A stretch of 47,219 bases of DNA from Prevotellaceae bacterium (lineage in GTDB: Bacteria > Bacteroidota > Bacteroidia > Bacteroidales > UBA932): assembly GCA_031269545.1 (NCBI GenBank), contig JAISYZ010000056.1:1-47219 (forward strand). The letters run 5' to 3'. Made by a program: the position numbers and the translations under genes. Positions within the stretch are counted from its first letter, which is position 1; each line of letters begins with the position of its first letter. The notes beneath the pieces were generated by a model. That model was not told where the DNA came from and ran no database searches. It saw only the letters and a program-made list of their open reading frames with translations. Shown here piece after piece: positions 37,886-47,219 of this stretch.

Positions 37886-39466
37886 ATGAAAAAATTAACA
37901 TTAATATTAATATTACTGTCAAGTCTTATTCTTACATCTTGCGAGGACAGACTTGATACAAATCCTACTGATGCCGTTTCGGGCAACAGTATGATGGATA
38001 ATACCGAGAACGCTATTATTTCACTGAATGGTATTTACCGCATGATGTTTGAATGGGGTTATTCTACATCAGGAAATTATGGTCATTCTTTTGGCGTGCA
38101 GTCATACACAATGGCGGCTAATCTTATGGGCGAGGATTTGGTTATAGCAGAATCAGGCGATGGCTGGTTTTGGACCGACTATGTATATACCGTAAAACGC
38201 TCATATACAAGTTCAATTGCTCGCTCTTATGATATTTGGACTTATTTTTACAGAGTAATAGCAAATGTAAATTATATAATAGCGGCAAAAGAAACAATGC
38301 AGGGAGAATCGACAGAAGTAAGCTACATAATAGGTCAGGCTTATGCCTTGCGCGCTTACAGCTATTTTTATCTGGCACAATATTTTTCGCGAACATTCAA
38401 AGGTCATGAAAATGAAAAATGCGTTCCCATTTATACCGAACCGACTTCATCGGCAACAAAAGGAAATGCCCGCGCTACCGTAAACGACGTTTATACATTA
38501 ATTCGCGCTGATATTGATACGGCTGTCGTGCGTCTGACGAATGTTTCCACACGTAAACGAACAAATGAAACTCATATTGATTATCGTGTCGCAAATGCAT
38601 TTAAAGCAGATATATGTCTTGTAACAAACGAATGGGAAGAAGCGGAAAAGGCTGCAAAAATCGCTCAAACGGATTTCTCGGTAGGAGAGGAGGATGATAT
38701 TATTGTTCCCGGAGGCGAATCCTCATCTTTTAACGATGTCGGACACAAAAATGTAATGTGGGGCAATATAATTATAAACGACCAGGTCAGAGATCATTAC
38801 AGGCAATTTATGGCTCACATGGATACCGAAGGTGAATACGGCTATTACGGTAAAAATGCGCATAAACAGATAAATAAATTGCTGTATAATAAATTGGGCG
38901 CTAATGACATTCGCCGAGCATGGTGGGTGCTTGATGAAAAATATCCCAACAAGGAAGGATATCTTCAAGTGAAGTTTAAATATCGCGATTATCAAAATGG
39001 CATAACAGACAGAGTTTATTTGAGAATGGAACAAATGATACTTGTTGAAGCCGAAGCGCTTTGCCGTCAGGGTAAAGATTCGGAAGCGCGTGCTGCTCTG
39101 ATGAAACTTATGTCGAAGCGCGACACTTCTTACAGCGTTAACAAAACAGGAACAGCGCTTGGAACATTAACAACGAACGAAACAGGCTCCTTACTCGAAG
39201 AAATTATTATCCAGCGCCGTATCGAACTTTGGGGCGAACACGGTCGCATATATGACATAAAACGACTGAAACAGGGTTTTATCCGCACAGAAACAATGGG
39301 GCATCCAACGGAAGCAATAACTGCGCTTAATAACCTTAAAGTAGATAATCCCGAAACTTACGACTGGGTTTTAACTATTCCTCAATATGAATTTGATAAT
39401 AATAAAATATTAAGTCCCAATGAAATTCCGAGTGGCGACCAAAATCCCTTCGGCAGTGGAATTTAA
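37886..39466 (+). CDS. RagB/SusD family nutrient-uptake lipoprotein
   Basis: Lipobox ILTSCEDRLDTNPTDAVSG; IGQAYALRAYSYFYLAQYFSRTF; IIIQRRIELWGEHGRIYDIKRL. Confidence 0.95.
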   Translation: MKKLTLILILLSSLILTSCEDRLDTNPTDAVSGNSMMDNTENAIISLNGIYRMMFEWGYSTSGNYGHSFGVQSYTMAANLMGEDLVIAESGDGWFWTDYVYTVKRSYTSSIARSYDIWTYFYRVIANVNYIIAAKETMQGESTEVSYIIGQAYALRAYSYFYLAQYFSRTFKGHENEKCVPIYTEPTSSATKGNARATVNDVYTLIRADIDTAVVRLTNVSTRKRTNETHIDYRVANAFKADICLVTNEWEEAEKAAKIAQTDFSVGEEDDIIVPGGESSSFNDVGHKNVMWGNIIINDQVRDHYRQFMAHMDTEGEYGYYGKNAHKQINKLLYNKLGANDIRRAWWVLDEKYPNKEGYLQVKFKYRDYQNGITDRVYLRMEQMILVEAEALCRQGKDSEARAALMKLMSKRDTSYSVNKTGTALGTLTTNETGSLLEEIIIQRRIELWGEHGRIYDIKRLKQGFIRTETMGHPTEAITALNNLKVDNPETYDWVLTIPQYEFDNNKILSPNEIPSGDQNPFGSGI

Positions 39467-39508
39467 TATATAATGAACTGAATTTTATAATTTAATAAAA
39501 ATAAAAAT

Positions 39509-40306
39509 ATGAAAAATATATTGAAATTATCGTTATTAACAATAATACTTGCCTTTGCAACATCCTGCGATGTTGATAAAATAGGCGCAAAATTTATTGA
39601 TGGCGACAGAGGCGTTTCTTTTGATAATGCCAAATACAGGACGACTGTCGAAGATGAAACGGCAACAAAAATTTATATTCACGTAGCGCGCGTATCGGCA
39701 GCAAAAGCAGGAATCACAGGATTGACGAATGATTGTCAATACAGTGATATATTTACAATTCCGAATACCATATCGTTTGCAAAAGGAGAATATGAAAAAA
39801 ATATTGAAATCTCTGTTGATCAATCCAAAATGTTGCGGGGGAAAAATTATGTCTTTAATTTGAAACTCGAAGAAATGGCTTCTTTTGCAGGCGTAAATAC
39901 AACAGAAATCACTGTCTTACTCCCATTGCCGTGGATAGAAAATATAGGTTATTCAACGTTTATATCGGATTTTTATAAATGGGATGCAGATTCAATACCT
40001 ACCGACAGCGTTGTAATTGGAACAGATACATGGTATCGCTTGAGAGAATGGTTTTACTATATTGATCCTGACTATACGCATAAAGGATATGATCTGGTGT
40101 TTATTGTTGACCAGTCAAATAATGTAAGTGTTCCCGAAACAGCGCAAAATACAGGTAACTGGTGGGATGAAGATGGTTATGCATATTTTAATTTCATAAG
40201 CGCCACAAAAACAGATAGAACTGTTGAATTTCAAGCAAAATATGATTTGCCGCAAGCCGGACTGGGATGGTCAAGTACTTATACAGAAACGGTAATACTT
40301 CCATAA
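39509..40306 (+). CDS. SusC/D-associated lipoprotein (DUF4843/DUF1735-like)
   Basis: Lipobox FATSCDVDKIGAKFIDGDRGVSF; beta-rich region ATKIYIHVARVSAAKAG...TISFAKGEYEKNIEISVDQSKMLRGKNYVFNLKLEE; immediately downstream of susD. Confidence 0.6.
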   Translation: MKNILKLSLLTIILAFATSCDVDKIGAKFIDGDRGVSFDNAKYRTTVEDETATKIYIHVARVSAAKAGITGLTNDCQYSDIFTIPNTISFAKGEYEKNIEISVDQSKMLRGKNYVFNLKLEEMASFAGVNTTEITVLLPLPWIENIGYSTFISDFYKWDADSIPTDSVVIGTDTWYRLREWFYYIDPDYTHKGYDLVFIVDQSNNVSVPETAQNTGNWWDEDGYAYFNFISATKTDRTVEFQAKYDLPQAGLGWSSTYTETVILP

Positions 40307-40459
40307 TAATATCTTTACGAAAATAATGCTGCAATGTATGCCTGTCAAATAAATTTGTTAAAAATGAAGAGATACGACCATAAAAATATTTGGTATGCAT
40401 GTATTGCTAATAACAATGAAATAAATAAACGATTATTATTCACCTTAAATGTAATAACA

Positions 40460-43400
40460 ATGAATAAGTTCAGATTAATTTTATCAATTATCTGCCTGTT
40501 TGTATTCGGATTGACAGCAAATCGAGCCGATGCACAGCAGACAAAAGGAGGAACGCCTCCTACGTTTTTAGTTAAAGAAGCGCAAGCGCTGCCGGCGCAA
40601 GCGTATGTGAAAGTGCCTGTAAATTTCAGCGTTACGGAATGGCTGATAGAAGACAGTATAAAAGCAAACAGCGGCGATATAGCCAGACCGCCTTTTGCAA
40701 GAGAAATACCTGTTGACTTTACAATGGAAAATTCTGGAGTTTGGACTGAACTGCCCGACGGACGCAAAGTTTGGCGGCTTGCAGTTGAAGCAAAAAACGC
40801 ACTGGCGCTTATTATCTCTTATGAAGAGTTTTATTTGCCTGCCGGTTCGCGGCTGTTTATATACAGCGCCGACAAAACTCAGGTATTGGGCGCTTATGAC
40901 AACACCAGCAATTCATACGGAAAACAGTATTCTACTCCGCTTGTTGCAGGAGATGTTACCGTTTTTGAATACGAAGCGCCCTTGCTGGAACAGTCAGCCG
41001 ACAAAGCGCGGTTGAAGATTAGCGGCATTGGGTATGCCTACAACAATATTAAAATTTCTAAAAATTCCGGTGGAGAAGCGCCTCATGCTGGTAATCCCAC
41101 GGACGGTAACCCTAACGGATCAGGCAATGAGTATAACTGCTACGTTGATATTGCCTGTTCAGAAGGAGAAGGCTGGAGAGAAGAAGCAGGATCCGCCGTT
41201 TGTTATATGCGCGTTAAGTATGGTAATAATTGGTCTATCTGTTCAAGTACTTTGGTAAATAATACGCTGAACGACAAAACTCCCTATATTATTACAGCCT
41301 GGCACTGCGGCGCAAACTCTAATTATTCGGCTTTGACTCCCGCTGCAGACTTTTTACAATGGCAGTTTAATTTCTTCTATGAAAGATCTGCCTGTGGTAC
41401 TTCACAAACAAGTTTCGAATATGGACAACTTACAGGAGCCACAGTAATAGCAAGTACAGGAGGATATACTGATGGACTGCTGCTTAAACTTGTACAGCCC
41501 ATACCTGATGAATGGATAACATCAAACGGACTTTATTTTGCAGGATGGGACAGACGACAGGTTGCTCCCACAAGCGGAAAAGGAATTAACCATCCTAATG
41601 CAAATCCTAAAAAAATAGCCACATATACCTCTCCTGCTACGCTTACAGGCAATCATAGTTTTGGTTTTGAAGATGGCAGCGGTACTACTATGGCACAGGC
41701 AAACTGGACTACTGGTTTTGTTAAAACAGCCAACGGCTGGGGACGCAGCGAAGGCGGCGCTTCAGGTTCGAGCCTGTTTAATCAAAACAAACGACTGATA
41801 GGCACTTTGAGCGGCGGTCCCACCAGCGGACAACCTTCCTGTGAAGCAACATCAGGCTCTTTCACCGTTCGCTATGGAGCCTTACACGCTCACTGGGACA
41901 AATACGGCTCAACGACTGCAACGCAAATGAAAACATGGCTCGACCCTGTTGGAAACGGCACGGCTGACTCATGCCCTCCATATCCCAATGATGAAACTCC
42001 CATAGTAATGAACCCATTCGGATTTAGCGCCAACCGTACAGATTTGTATGCACTCGAAAGCGCAACTTTTACGGTTACAAATTCAAGCGCAGGAAATGAA
42101 GACGAAGAATACACTATTGATTCGGTAAAATGGGAATTTGAAAGCGGAACGCCTGCCGTATCACCCGAAGAGCAGCCAGTAATTGCCTACAACACGGCAA
42201 CAGGCTCGCCTTTTAATGTAAAATTATATGTATATACAAAAAAACCCGATACAGGCATAGACACGGTATTTGAAGTTACAAAATCGGATTATATTAATGT
42301 TACCGTTAAAGGCGGCTCAAACGCCGGCGTACCTGTGGCTAACGTTGCCGTTGCTACTGTTACGGCAGATACGCTTCTTGAAGATAACGGCTATCAGCAA
42401 AGGATTATCAATGCCGCAGGAACAGCAATGGGCGCATGGGGCGCTACTACAGTTGCAAGTACAGGCTCGCCTGTATGGATGAAAGCAAATGCACTTGGCG
42501 GTACATGGGGCAGCACTTTAAGCGCTACTTCATGGACAAGAACCAATTATGCTAACAGCGCTAATAACGGATATTCGGGATACGGTTACGGAGCAACATC
42601 AGCAAGCAATAGCAGTTATTTTTATGCTTTCAGCGATTATAATTACAGATTGACTTCTGTAAGAATGTACAACAGAGTAGCGATGAATTTCAACGCTTTT
42701 GCAGGAAAATCTGCAACACTTAAATTTAAATTCAAAAATGTAGCATATACCGCTAGCAGTGGAGCTAAATATTATGATGGAGTGTATGTACAGTACAGTA
42801 GAACAAACACTAATGAGACTTCATGGACAACCATAAAGACAATAGAAGAATATACAACAGAATCAGCGACATCGGGAACCGAAGGCTGGATAGATGTTGA
42901 AGTTGAACTGCCTAACCTCAATTCTACATATTATATAGCATTTACGTCAATGGGCAGCAGCTGCGAAGGCGGCGGCGGCGGCGATGGCATGGGAATTGAT
43001 GAAATAGAAATCACAATTAGAGATGTAAATGAAGAACCTCACGTAATAATATGGGAAGGCGACGAAGTAGAATTTACAGACCTGTCAACAGGCGTACCTG
43101 TACTCTACGAATACGAATTCCCCGGCGGCGACCCGGCAACATCAACAACCAATGCTCCTAAAATCAATGTGCGCTACGATAATTGGGGACTGTACGACAT
43201 AAAACAAAAGGTTACGAATACCTTTGGCAGCCATGATACTGTACGCACAGGTTATGTAGAAGTACAGAGACCGCCAATAGATCCTTATGATTTCAAAGCC
43301 GACACAACAGATTTGTATGGCTGCGAAAGCGCAACTTTTACCATATCATATAAAGAGAAAAACTACTACACATACGTTATTGATTCGGTAAAATGGGAAT

Positions 43401-46400
43401 TTCAGGGCGGTACGCCTGCACAGTCAGCCGAACAGCAGCCGACAGTTGCATACAATACGGCAACAGGCTCGCCCTTTGATGTAAGTTTGACCGTATATGC
43501 AACCGATACAATCAGCGGTACTGATACTGTATTTATAAAACAAAAAACAGGCTATATTAATGTTACCATTAAAGGCGGAGCAAGCGCCGGCCTACCTGTG
43601 GCTAATGTTGCCGCTGTTGATTTTATACCCGGTACACCAAATCAAATTTTTGATGATAACGGCTATCAGCAAAGTATTAACGGAGGAAATTATAATGCTA
43701 CCAGCGTTTCCAGTAGCGGAAGTACATCTACTTATGTAAAAACTCTCGTAAGCGGTACATTTACCGCTTTGTCTAACTCTTCATGGACAAGAACCAACAG
43801 ATCAAACTCCAATACTACGGGATATTCAGGATACGGCTACGCAGGTACAAGCGCTAACAATGCCAGTCTTTTTTACAGTTTTTTTGATAATAATTTTGAT
43901 TTTGGTAAAGTAAGAATGTATAACAGGGTGGCTCTGAATTTAGGCTCTTTTGCACAGGCAACGCTTAAACTGAAATTTAAAAACGTATCAAATGGTGGTT
44001 ATTGGGATGGATTGGCAATACAATATTCCAATACATCTGCTACCGGTACATGGACAACCATTACGACAGTAGAACAGTCAACATCAAGCACTTCGACATC
44101 GGGAACTACTGGCTGGATAGATGTTGAAGTTGAGTTGCCTAACCTTACCTCTACCTATTATATAGGATTTATGTCAATGGGCGAGGACTGTGCAGGCTAC
44201 GGCGGTGGCAATGGCATGGGAATTGACAATATAGAGATTTATGGTGCGGATTTCCAGATACAGGAAAAAACTCATGTAATACTGTGGGAAGGCGAAGTTG
44301 TTGACTTTTATGATTTATCAACAGGAGTGCCTGTATTGTACAGTTATGAGTTTGAAGGCGGCGACCCTGCAACATCTACATCAAGCGATCCTGTAATGAA
44401 TATACGTTACGATACCGAAGGATTGTACGATGTAAGTCAGGCAGTTACAAATACTTTTGGCTCTGATACCATTGTACGTGTGGATTATGTAGAAGTTAAA
44501 AAGGAAATACTGGAAACTGACACATCGCTTATCGTTGCCGACTGCAACAGTGCAATAGATGAAACGATAACTCTTGCTGCAAACAGAAACTGGTCAGTAT
44601 TGTCTCAACCATCGTGGATAACTTTAAGCCAGACATCGGGAACAGTTGCCGTGGAAGGAATAGAGGAAGATTTCAGTATTCAACTTACCGTTCCCGCTCA
44701 GGATAAACTTATAAGCAGAATTGATACGGTAATATTCGTTATCGACAACAGTGCGCGAACGACAAAAGTAACGGTGAAGCAGGCTCCCGCTCCGCCTACA
44801 GGCTTTGCGGCTGTGATTCAGAATGGTGATGATGTATTTGTTACCTGGGACGGATCGCCCTGTTCGGCAGTAGAGGAATCGAGATGTAATATTATAGATG
44901 TCGGCGGCGGTGGATTTGAAGACGTAAATTTTCCGGAATGGATCACATTTACCGAAGGCGAAGGCTTTGGCTGGGAATGGTCTGATTACCCTTCTGATGT
45001 TCATTCGGGACTTGGCGCTGCATCTTCATTTTCGTATTACAGTTCCACCCAACTTTTCCATACAGATAACTGGCTGGTAAGTCCCAAAGTGAAAATTACC
45101 GAAAATTACCATACACTTACTTATTATGCTCAATCATTAGACAGTAATCCTTATGATGATCAGTACGAAGTGCATCTGTCAACCGCATCGAATATAACAT
45201 CGGTAGCCGATTTCAACATACTCATTAGACCTCTGGCTTCGGGCGGACAGGAATCTTATGAAAAAGTTAACATCGACCTGAGCAGCTATATCGGTCAGGA
45301 AGTTTATATTGCTTTCCGTCATCTTGATTATGATAAATATGGTTTAACGATTGATGATGTAACCGGACTTGAACTTGCATCCTGCCTCGATACTGTTGCA
45401 GGTGAACCTGTAGCACAATCTTTATCAGAAAAAACATCTTCGGGTCGTATGCTGTCGCTTAAAAAATCTAAAATCTCACGCAGTGAAATTGCAAATGAAA
45501 GAGCGAAAATGGGACGACCACAGAGCAAAAACAAGCCGCAAAATGTAAACGGTTTGAACAGCACAAGTCTGCCCGTATTGCAGTCTGCGTCTTTCTCTGG
45601 CGATCTGAGAAAGTGCGGAGATTATTCTACAGGTACGAGATTTATAACTCTTGGATTTAATGTCGATGGTTTCAGGGCGGCTGTGAAATTTACGGAAGAA
45701 GAACTTCCCGATTTTTCATGTTCGGGCTTGTCTGCCATTACTATTGCAATGTACAGTCCGCTGGATATAGATCTCTTTGTTCAAAAAGGAGATAATATTA
45801 TATATACTCAGCATGTACTTGCATCTGCCATACCTGCCCAGACTCCCACAAAAATACCTCTCGACAGTCTCGTATCGCTTGAAGGCGAAGGCGACCTGTA
45901 TATAGGTTATATAACGCCGGCTTACACAGCTGGCTATCCTTATGGTATAGATGACGAAACTTATGTTGAAGGCGGGGCGGAAATACATGCCGGAGTCAAC
46001 TGGGAACCGCTGACAAATTATTACGGCAGTCCTTCTAACTTTTATATAATAGGGCATGTAGAACAGAAAGGAGCAATAGGAGTTTACAATTTATACCGTC
46101 AGCGCAAATTAAAGGGAAATATAGATGGAGCGCCCGTCCTTATTGGAAAGGATATGAAAACAGATTCCTATCTTGATGAAAATCTTCCCGGAGGCGAATA
46201 CTGCTACTGGCTGACATTTACATCTGAAACACTGGAATCATGTGTAAATGACACGGTTTGCCTGTTCATACCTTACTCGCAGAATATAAAGGCTATAGAC
46301 GATATAGAAAAGATTTACGGCGATGATGATTTCAAAATAGACAAAGCGGGAACAGATGGAATAATTTTAGAAACTTCGGCAGATGCTGAAGATTACTTTA

Positions 46401-47104
46401 CAGGACAGACAGTACCTGTAAAACTTGAAGTTATTTCGGGATCTTCGATAGCATTAACAGGTTCGGAAAGCGATTATAATGTAGAAGTTTTAACGGTAGG
46501 AGTTACACAGTTGCGAGCAACACAGGAAGGCATTACAGAACCCTCCGATACATTATTGCCTGCAAAATCTGTTACATTTGATATTACCGTTCTTAAAAGA
46601 GATTTGTACATATCGGTAGCCAGTCAAACGAAAAAAACAGGAGAAACCTTTGATCCGTTTACATTAGAGTATAACAGATTCTATAACGAAGACGATGAAT
46701 CGGATTTGGATGATCCCAAGCCTACGGTAATGTGTTCGGCAACGCCAACTTCGTCTGCAGGCGACTATGCAATAGTTATACACGCAGGATTGGATGATAA
46801 TTACAAATTAATACCTCAAAACGGCGTGTTGCATTTATTAAATGACGACGGTAACATAAACGCATTCACTCCTAATGGAGATGGAATTAACGATGTATTT
46901 ATGCCCGGTCGTAGAATAAAAGTATTCAATCGCTTGGGAGTATTGATATATGAAACAAAGAATGCACAACAGAAAGAACATGGCTGGAACGGACGCTTCC
47001 AGGACAACGAAAAACTTGTTAATCCGGGCGTTTATTATTATATTCTTTATGATGAAAATGGTAAGGAAATTCGCAAAGGCAGCATAAATGTGGTTAAGCA
47101 ATAA
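40460..47104 (+). CDS. Giant multidomain secreted Lys-C-like (S1) protease with PKD/adhesin-like repeats, BACON, MBG-like and gliding motility-associated C-terminal (T9SS) domains
   Basis: Internal ATG gives signal peptide MNKFRLILSIICLFVFGLTANRADAQQ. Protease: YIITAWHCGANSNYSA, GLYFAGWDRRQVAPTSGKGINHPNANPKKIATY, RSEGGASGSSLFNQNKRLIGTLSGG. C-terminus NINAFTPNGDGINDVFMPGRRIKVFNRLGVLIYETKNAQQKEHGWNGRFQDNEKLVNPGVYYYILYDENGKEIRKGSINVVKQ. Confidence 0.9.
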   Translation: MNKFRLILSIICLFVFGLTANRADAQQTKGGTPPTFLVKEAQALPAQAYVKVPVNFSVTEWLIEDSIKANSGDIARPPFAREIPVDFTMENSGVWTELPDGRKVWRLAVEAKNALALIISYEEFYLPAGSRLFIYSADKTQVLGAYDNTSNSYGKQYSTPLVAGDVTVFEYEAPLLEQSADKARLKISGIGYAYNNIKISKNSGGEAPHAGNPTDGNPNGSGNEYNCYVDIACSEGEGWREEAGSAVCYMRVKYGNNWSICSSTLVNNTLNDKTPYIITAWHCGANSNYSALTPAADFLQWQFNFFYERSACGTSQTSFEYGQLTGATVIASTGGYTDGLLLKLVQPIPDEWITSNGLYFAGWDRRQVAPTSGKGINHPNANPKKIATYTSPATLTGNHSFGFEDGSGTTMAQANWTTGFVKTANGWGRSEGGASGSSLFNQNKRLIGTLSGGPTSGQPSCEATSGSFTVRYGALHAHWDKYGSTTATQMKTWLDPVGNGTADSCPPYPNDETPIVMNPFGFSANRTDLYALESATFTVTNSSAGNEDEEYTIDSVKWEFESGTPAVSPEEQPVIAYNTATGSPFNVKLYVYTKKPDTGIDTVFEVTKSDYINVTVKGGSNAGVPVANVAVATVTADTLLEDNGYQQRIINAAGTAMGAWGATTVASTGSPVWMKANALGGTWGSTLSATSWTRTNYANSANNGYSGYGYGATSASNSSYFYAFSDYNYRLTSVRMYNRVAMNFNAFAGKSATLKFKFKNVAYTASSGAKYYDGVYVQYSRTNTNETSWTTIKTIEEYTTESATSGTEGWIDVEVELPNLNSTYYIAFTSMGSSCEGGGGGDGMGIDEIEITIRDVNEEPHVIIWEGDEVEFTDLSTGVPVLYEYEFPGGDPATSTTNAPKINVRYDNWGLYDIKQKVTNTFGSHDTVRTGYVEVQRPPIDPYDFKADTTDLYGCESATFTISYKEKNYYTYVIDSVKWEFQGGTPAQSAEQQPTVAYNTATGSPFDVSLTVYATDTISGTDTVFIKQKTGYINVTIKGGASAGLPVANVAAVDFIPGTPNQIFDDNGYQQSINGGNYNATSVSSSGSTSTYVKTLVSGTFTALSNSSWTRTNRSNSNTTGYSGYGYAGTSANNASLFYSFFDNNFDFGKVRMYNRVALNLGSFAQATLKLKFKNVSNGGYWDGLAIQYSNTSATGTWTTITTVEQSTSSTSTSGTTGWIDVEVELPNLTSTYYIGFMSMGEDCAGYGGGNGMGIDNIEIYGADFQIQEKTHVILWEGEVVDFYDLSTGVPVLYSYEFEGGDPATSTSSDPVMNIRYDTEGLYDVSQAVTNTFGSDTIVRVDYVEVKKEILETDTSLIVADCNSAIDETITLAANRNWSVLSQPSWITLSQTSGTVAVEGIEEDFSIQLTVPAQDKLISRIDTVIFVIDNSARTTKVTVKQAPAPPTGFAAVIQNGDDVFVTWDGSPCSAVEESRCNIIDVGGGGFEDVNFPEWITFTEGEGFGWEWSDYPSDVHSGLGAASSFSYYSSTQLFHTDNWLVSPKVKITENYHTLTYYAQSLDSNPYDDQYEVHLSTASNITSVADFNILIRPLASGGQESYEKVNIDLSSYIGQEVYIAFRHLDYDKYGLTIDDVTGLELASCLDTVAGEPVAQSLSEKTSSGRMLSLKKSKISRSEIANERAKMGRPQSKNKPQNVNGLNSTSLPVLQSASFSGDLRKCGDYSTGTRFITLGFNVDGFRAAVKFTEEELPDFSCSGLSAITIAMYSPLDIDLFVQKGDNIIYTQHVLASAIPAQTPTKIPLDSLVSLEGEGDLYIGYITPAYTAGYPYGIDDETYVEGGAEIHAGVNWEPLTNYYGSPSNFYIIGHVEQKGAIGVYNLYRQRKLKGNIDGAPVLIGKDMKTDSYLDENLPGGEYCYWLTFTSETLESCVNDTVCLFIPYSQNIKAIDDIEKIYGDDDFKIDKAGTDGIILETSADAEDYFTGQTVPVKLEVISGSSIALTGSESDYNVEVLTVGVTQLRATQEGITEPSDTLLPAKSVTFDITVLKRDLYISVASQTKKTGETFDPFTLEYNRFYNEDDESDLDDPKPTVMCSATPTSSAGDYAIVIHAGLDDNYKLIPQNGVLHLLNDDGNINAFTPNGDGINDVFMPGRRIKVFNRLGVLIYETKNAQQKEHGWNGRFQDNEKLVNPGVYYYILYDENGKEIRKGSINVVKQ
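42041..44500 (+). repeat. Two tandem ~423-codon modules within the giant protease ORF
   Basis: GATTTGTATG...GAAAGCGCAACTTTT at 42041 recurs at 43310 (offset 1269 nt). Shared blocks: IDSVKWEF.GGTPA, YNTATGSPF, NGYSGYGY, GWIDVEVELPNL.STYYI.F.SMG, STGVPVLYEYEF.GGDPATST. Confidence 0.85.
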
Positions 47105-47134
47105 AACAAGTAAAAATAAATAAAAAATACAGAT

Positions 47135-47219
47135 ATGAAAAAACTATTTTTAATATTGATAGTAGTGTTTAGCGGATTAAGCTTATATGGACAGAGTGAT
47201 GCCATATTAACACAACAGT
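47135..47219 (+). CDS. Start of a PorP/SprF-like T9SS membrane protein (partial, runs off the right edge)
   Basis: ATG then MKKLFLILIVVFSGLSLYGQSDAILTQQ: signal peptide plus a QxDAxxTQQ-like beginning; follows a gliding motility-associated C-terminal domain gene, a common pairing. Confidence 0.5.
   Translation, partial: MKKLFLILIVVFSGLSLYGQSDAILTQQ

Noticed and set aside
1-47219. CRISPR arrays, rRNA, tRNA genes
   Set aside because: No regularly spaced direct repeats and no recognisable tRNA/rRNA sequence seen by eye; a tRNAscan/Infernal run would be needed to be certain.

Overview
AT-rich Bacteroidota (Bacteroidales-like) chromosomal window. Left part: a minus-strand membrane protein running off the edge, a roughly 150-bp hairpin/MITE-like element, and an array of three truncated Rhs-core 'tip' cassettes with candidate toxin and immunity genes. 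Next come mostly housekeeping genes: SulP transporter, TolC/RND/MFP efflux operon, apt, MBL/beta-CASP RNase-like hydrolase, a receiver plus PEP/pyruvate-binding protein, YhcH/YiaL, TIGR01212 radical SAM, a lipoprotein glutamate-racemase homologue, an S46 peptidase, a Type II R-M cassette, DUF5009, DUF2007, aspS, a MuiA/DUF4139 protein with a TonB-plug-like insert, a sugar-nucleotide epimerase and a gamma carbonic anhydrase. The right end is a SusC/SusD locus with a lipoprotein, a ~2,200-aa T9SS-type Lys-C-like protease and a PorP/SprF-like start. The most exciting observation is a candidate invertible promoter immediately upstream of susC. About 40-bp inverted repeats (34453-34492 / 34617-34659) flank a 124-bp segment that carries a consensus Bacteroidota promoter (TTTG-N19-TAACTTTG), which currently points away from susC. 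This suggests the surface/secreted-protease locus is phase-variable and captured here in the OFF orientation. All calls come from reading the sequence; no searches were run.
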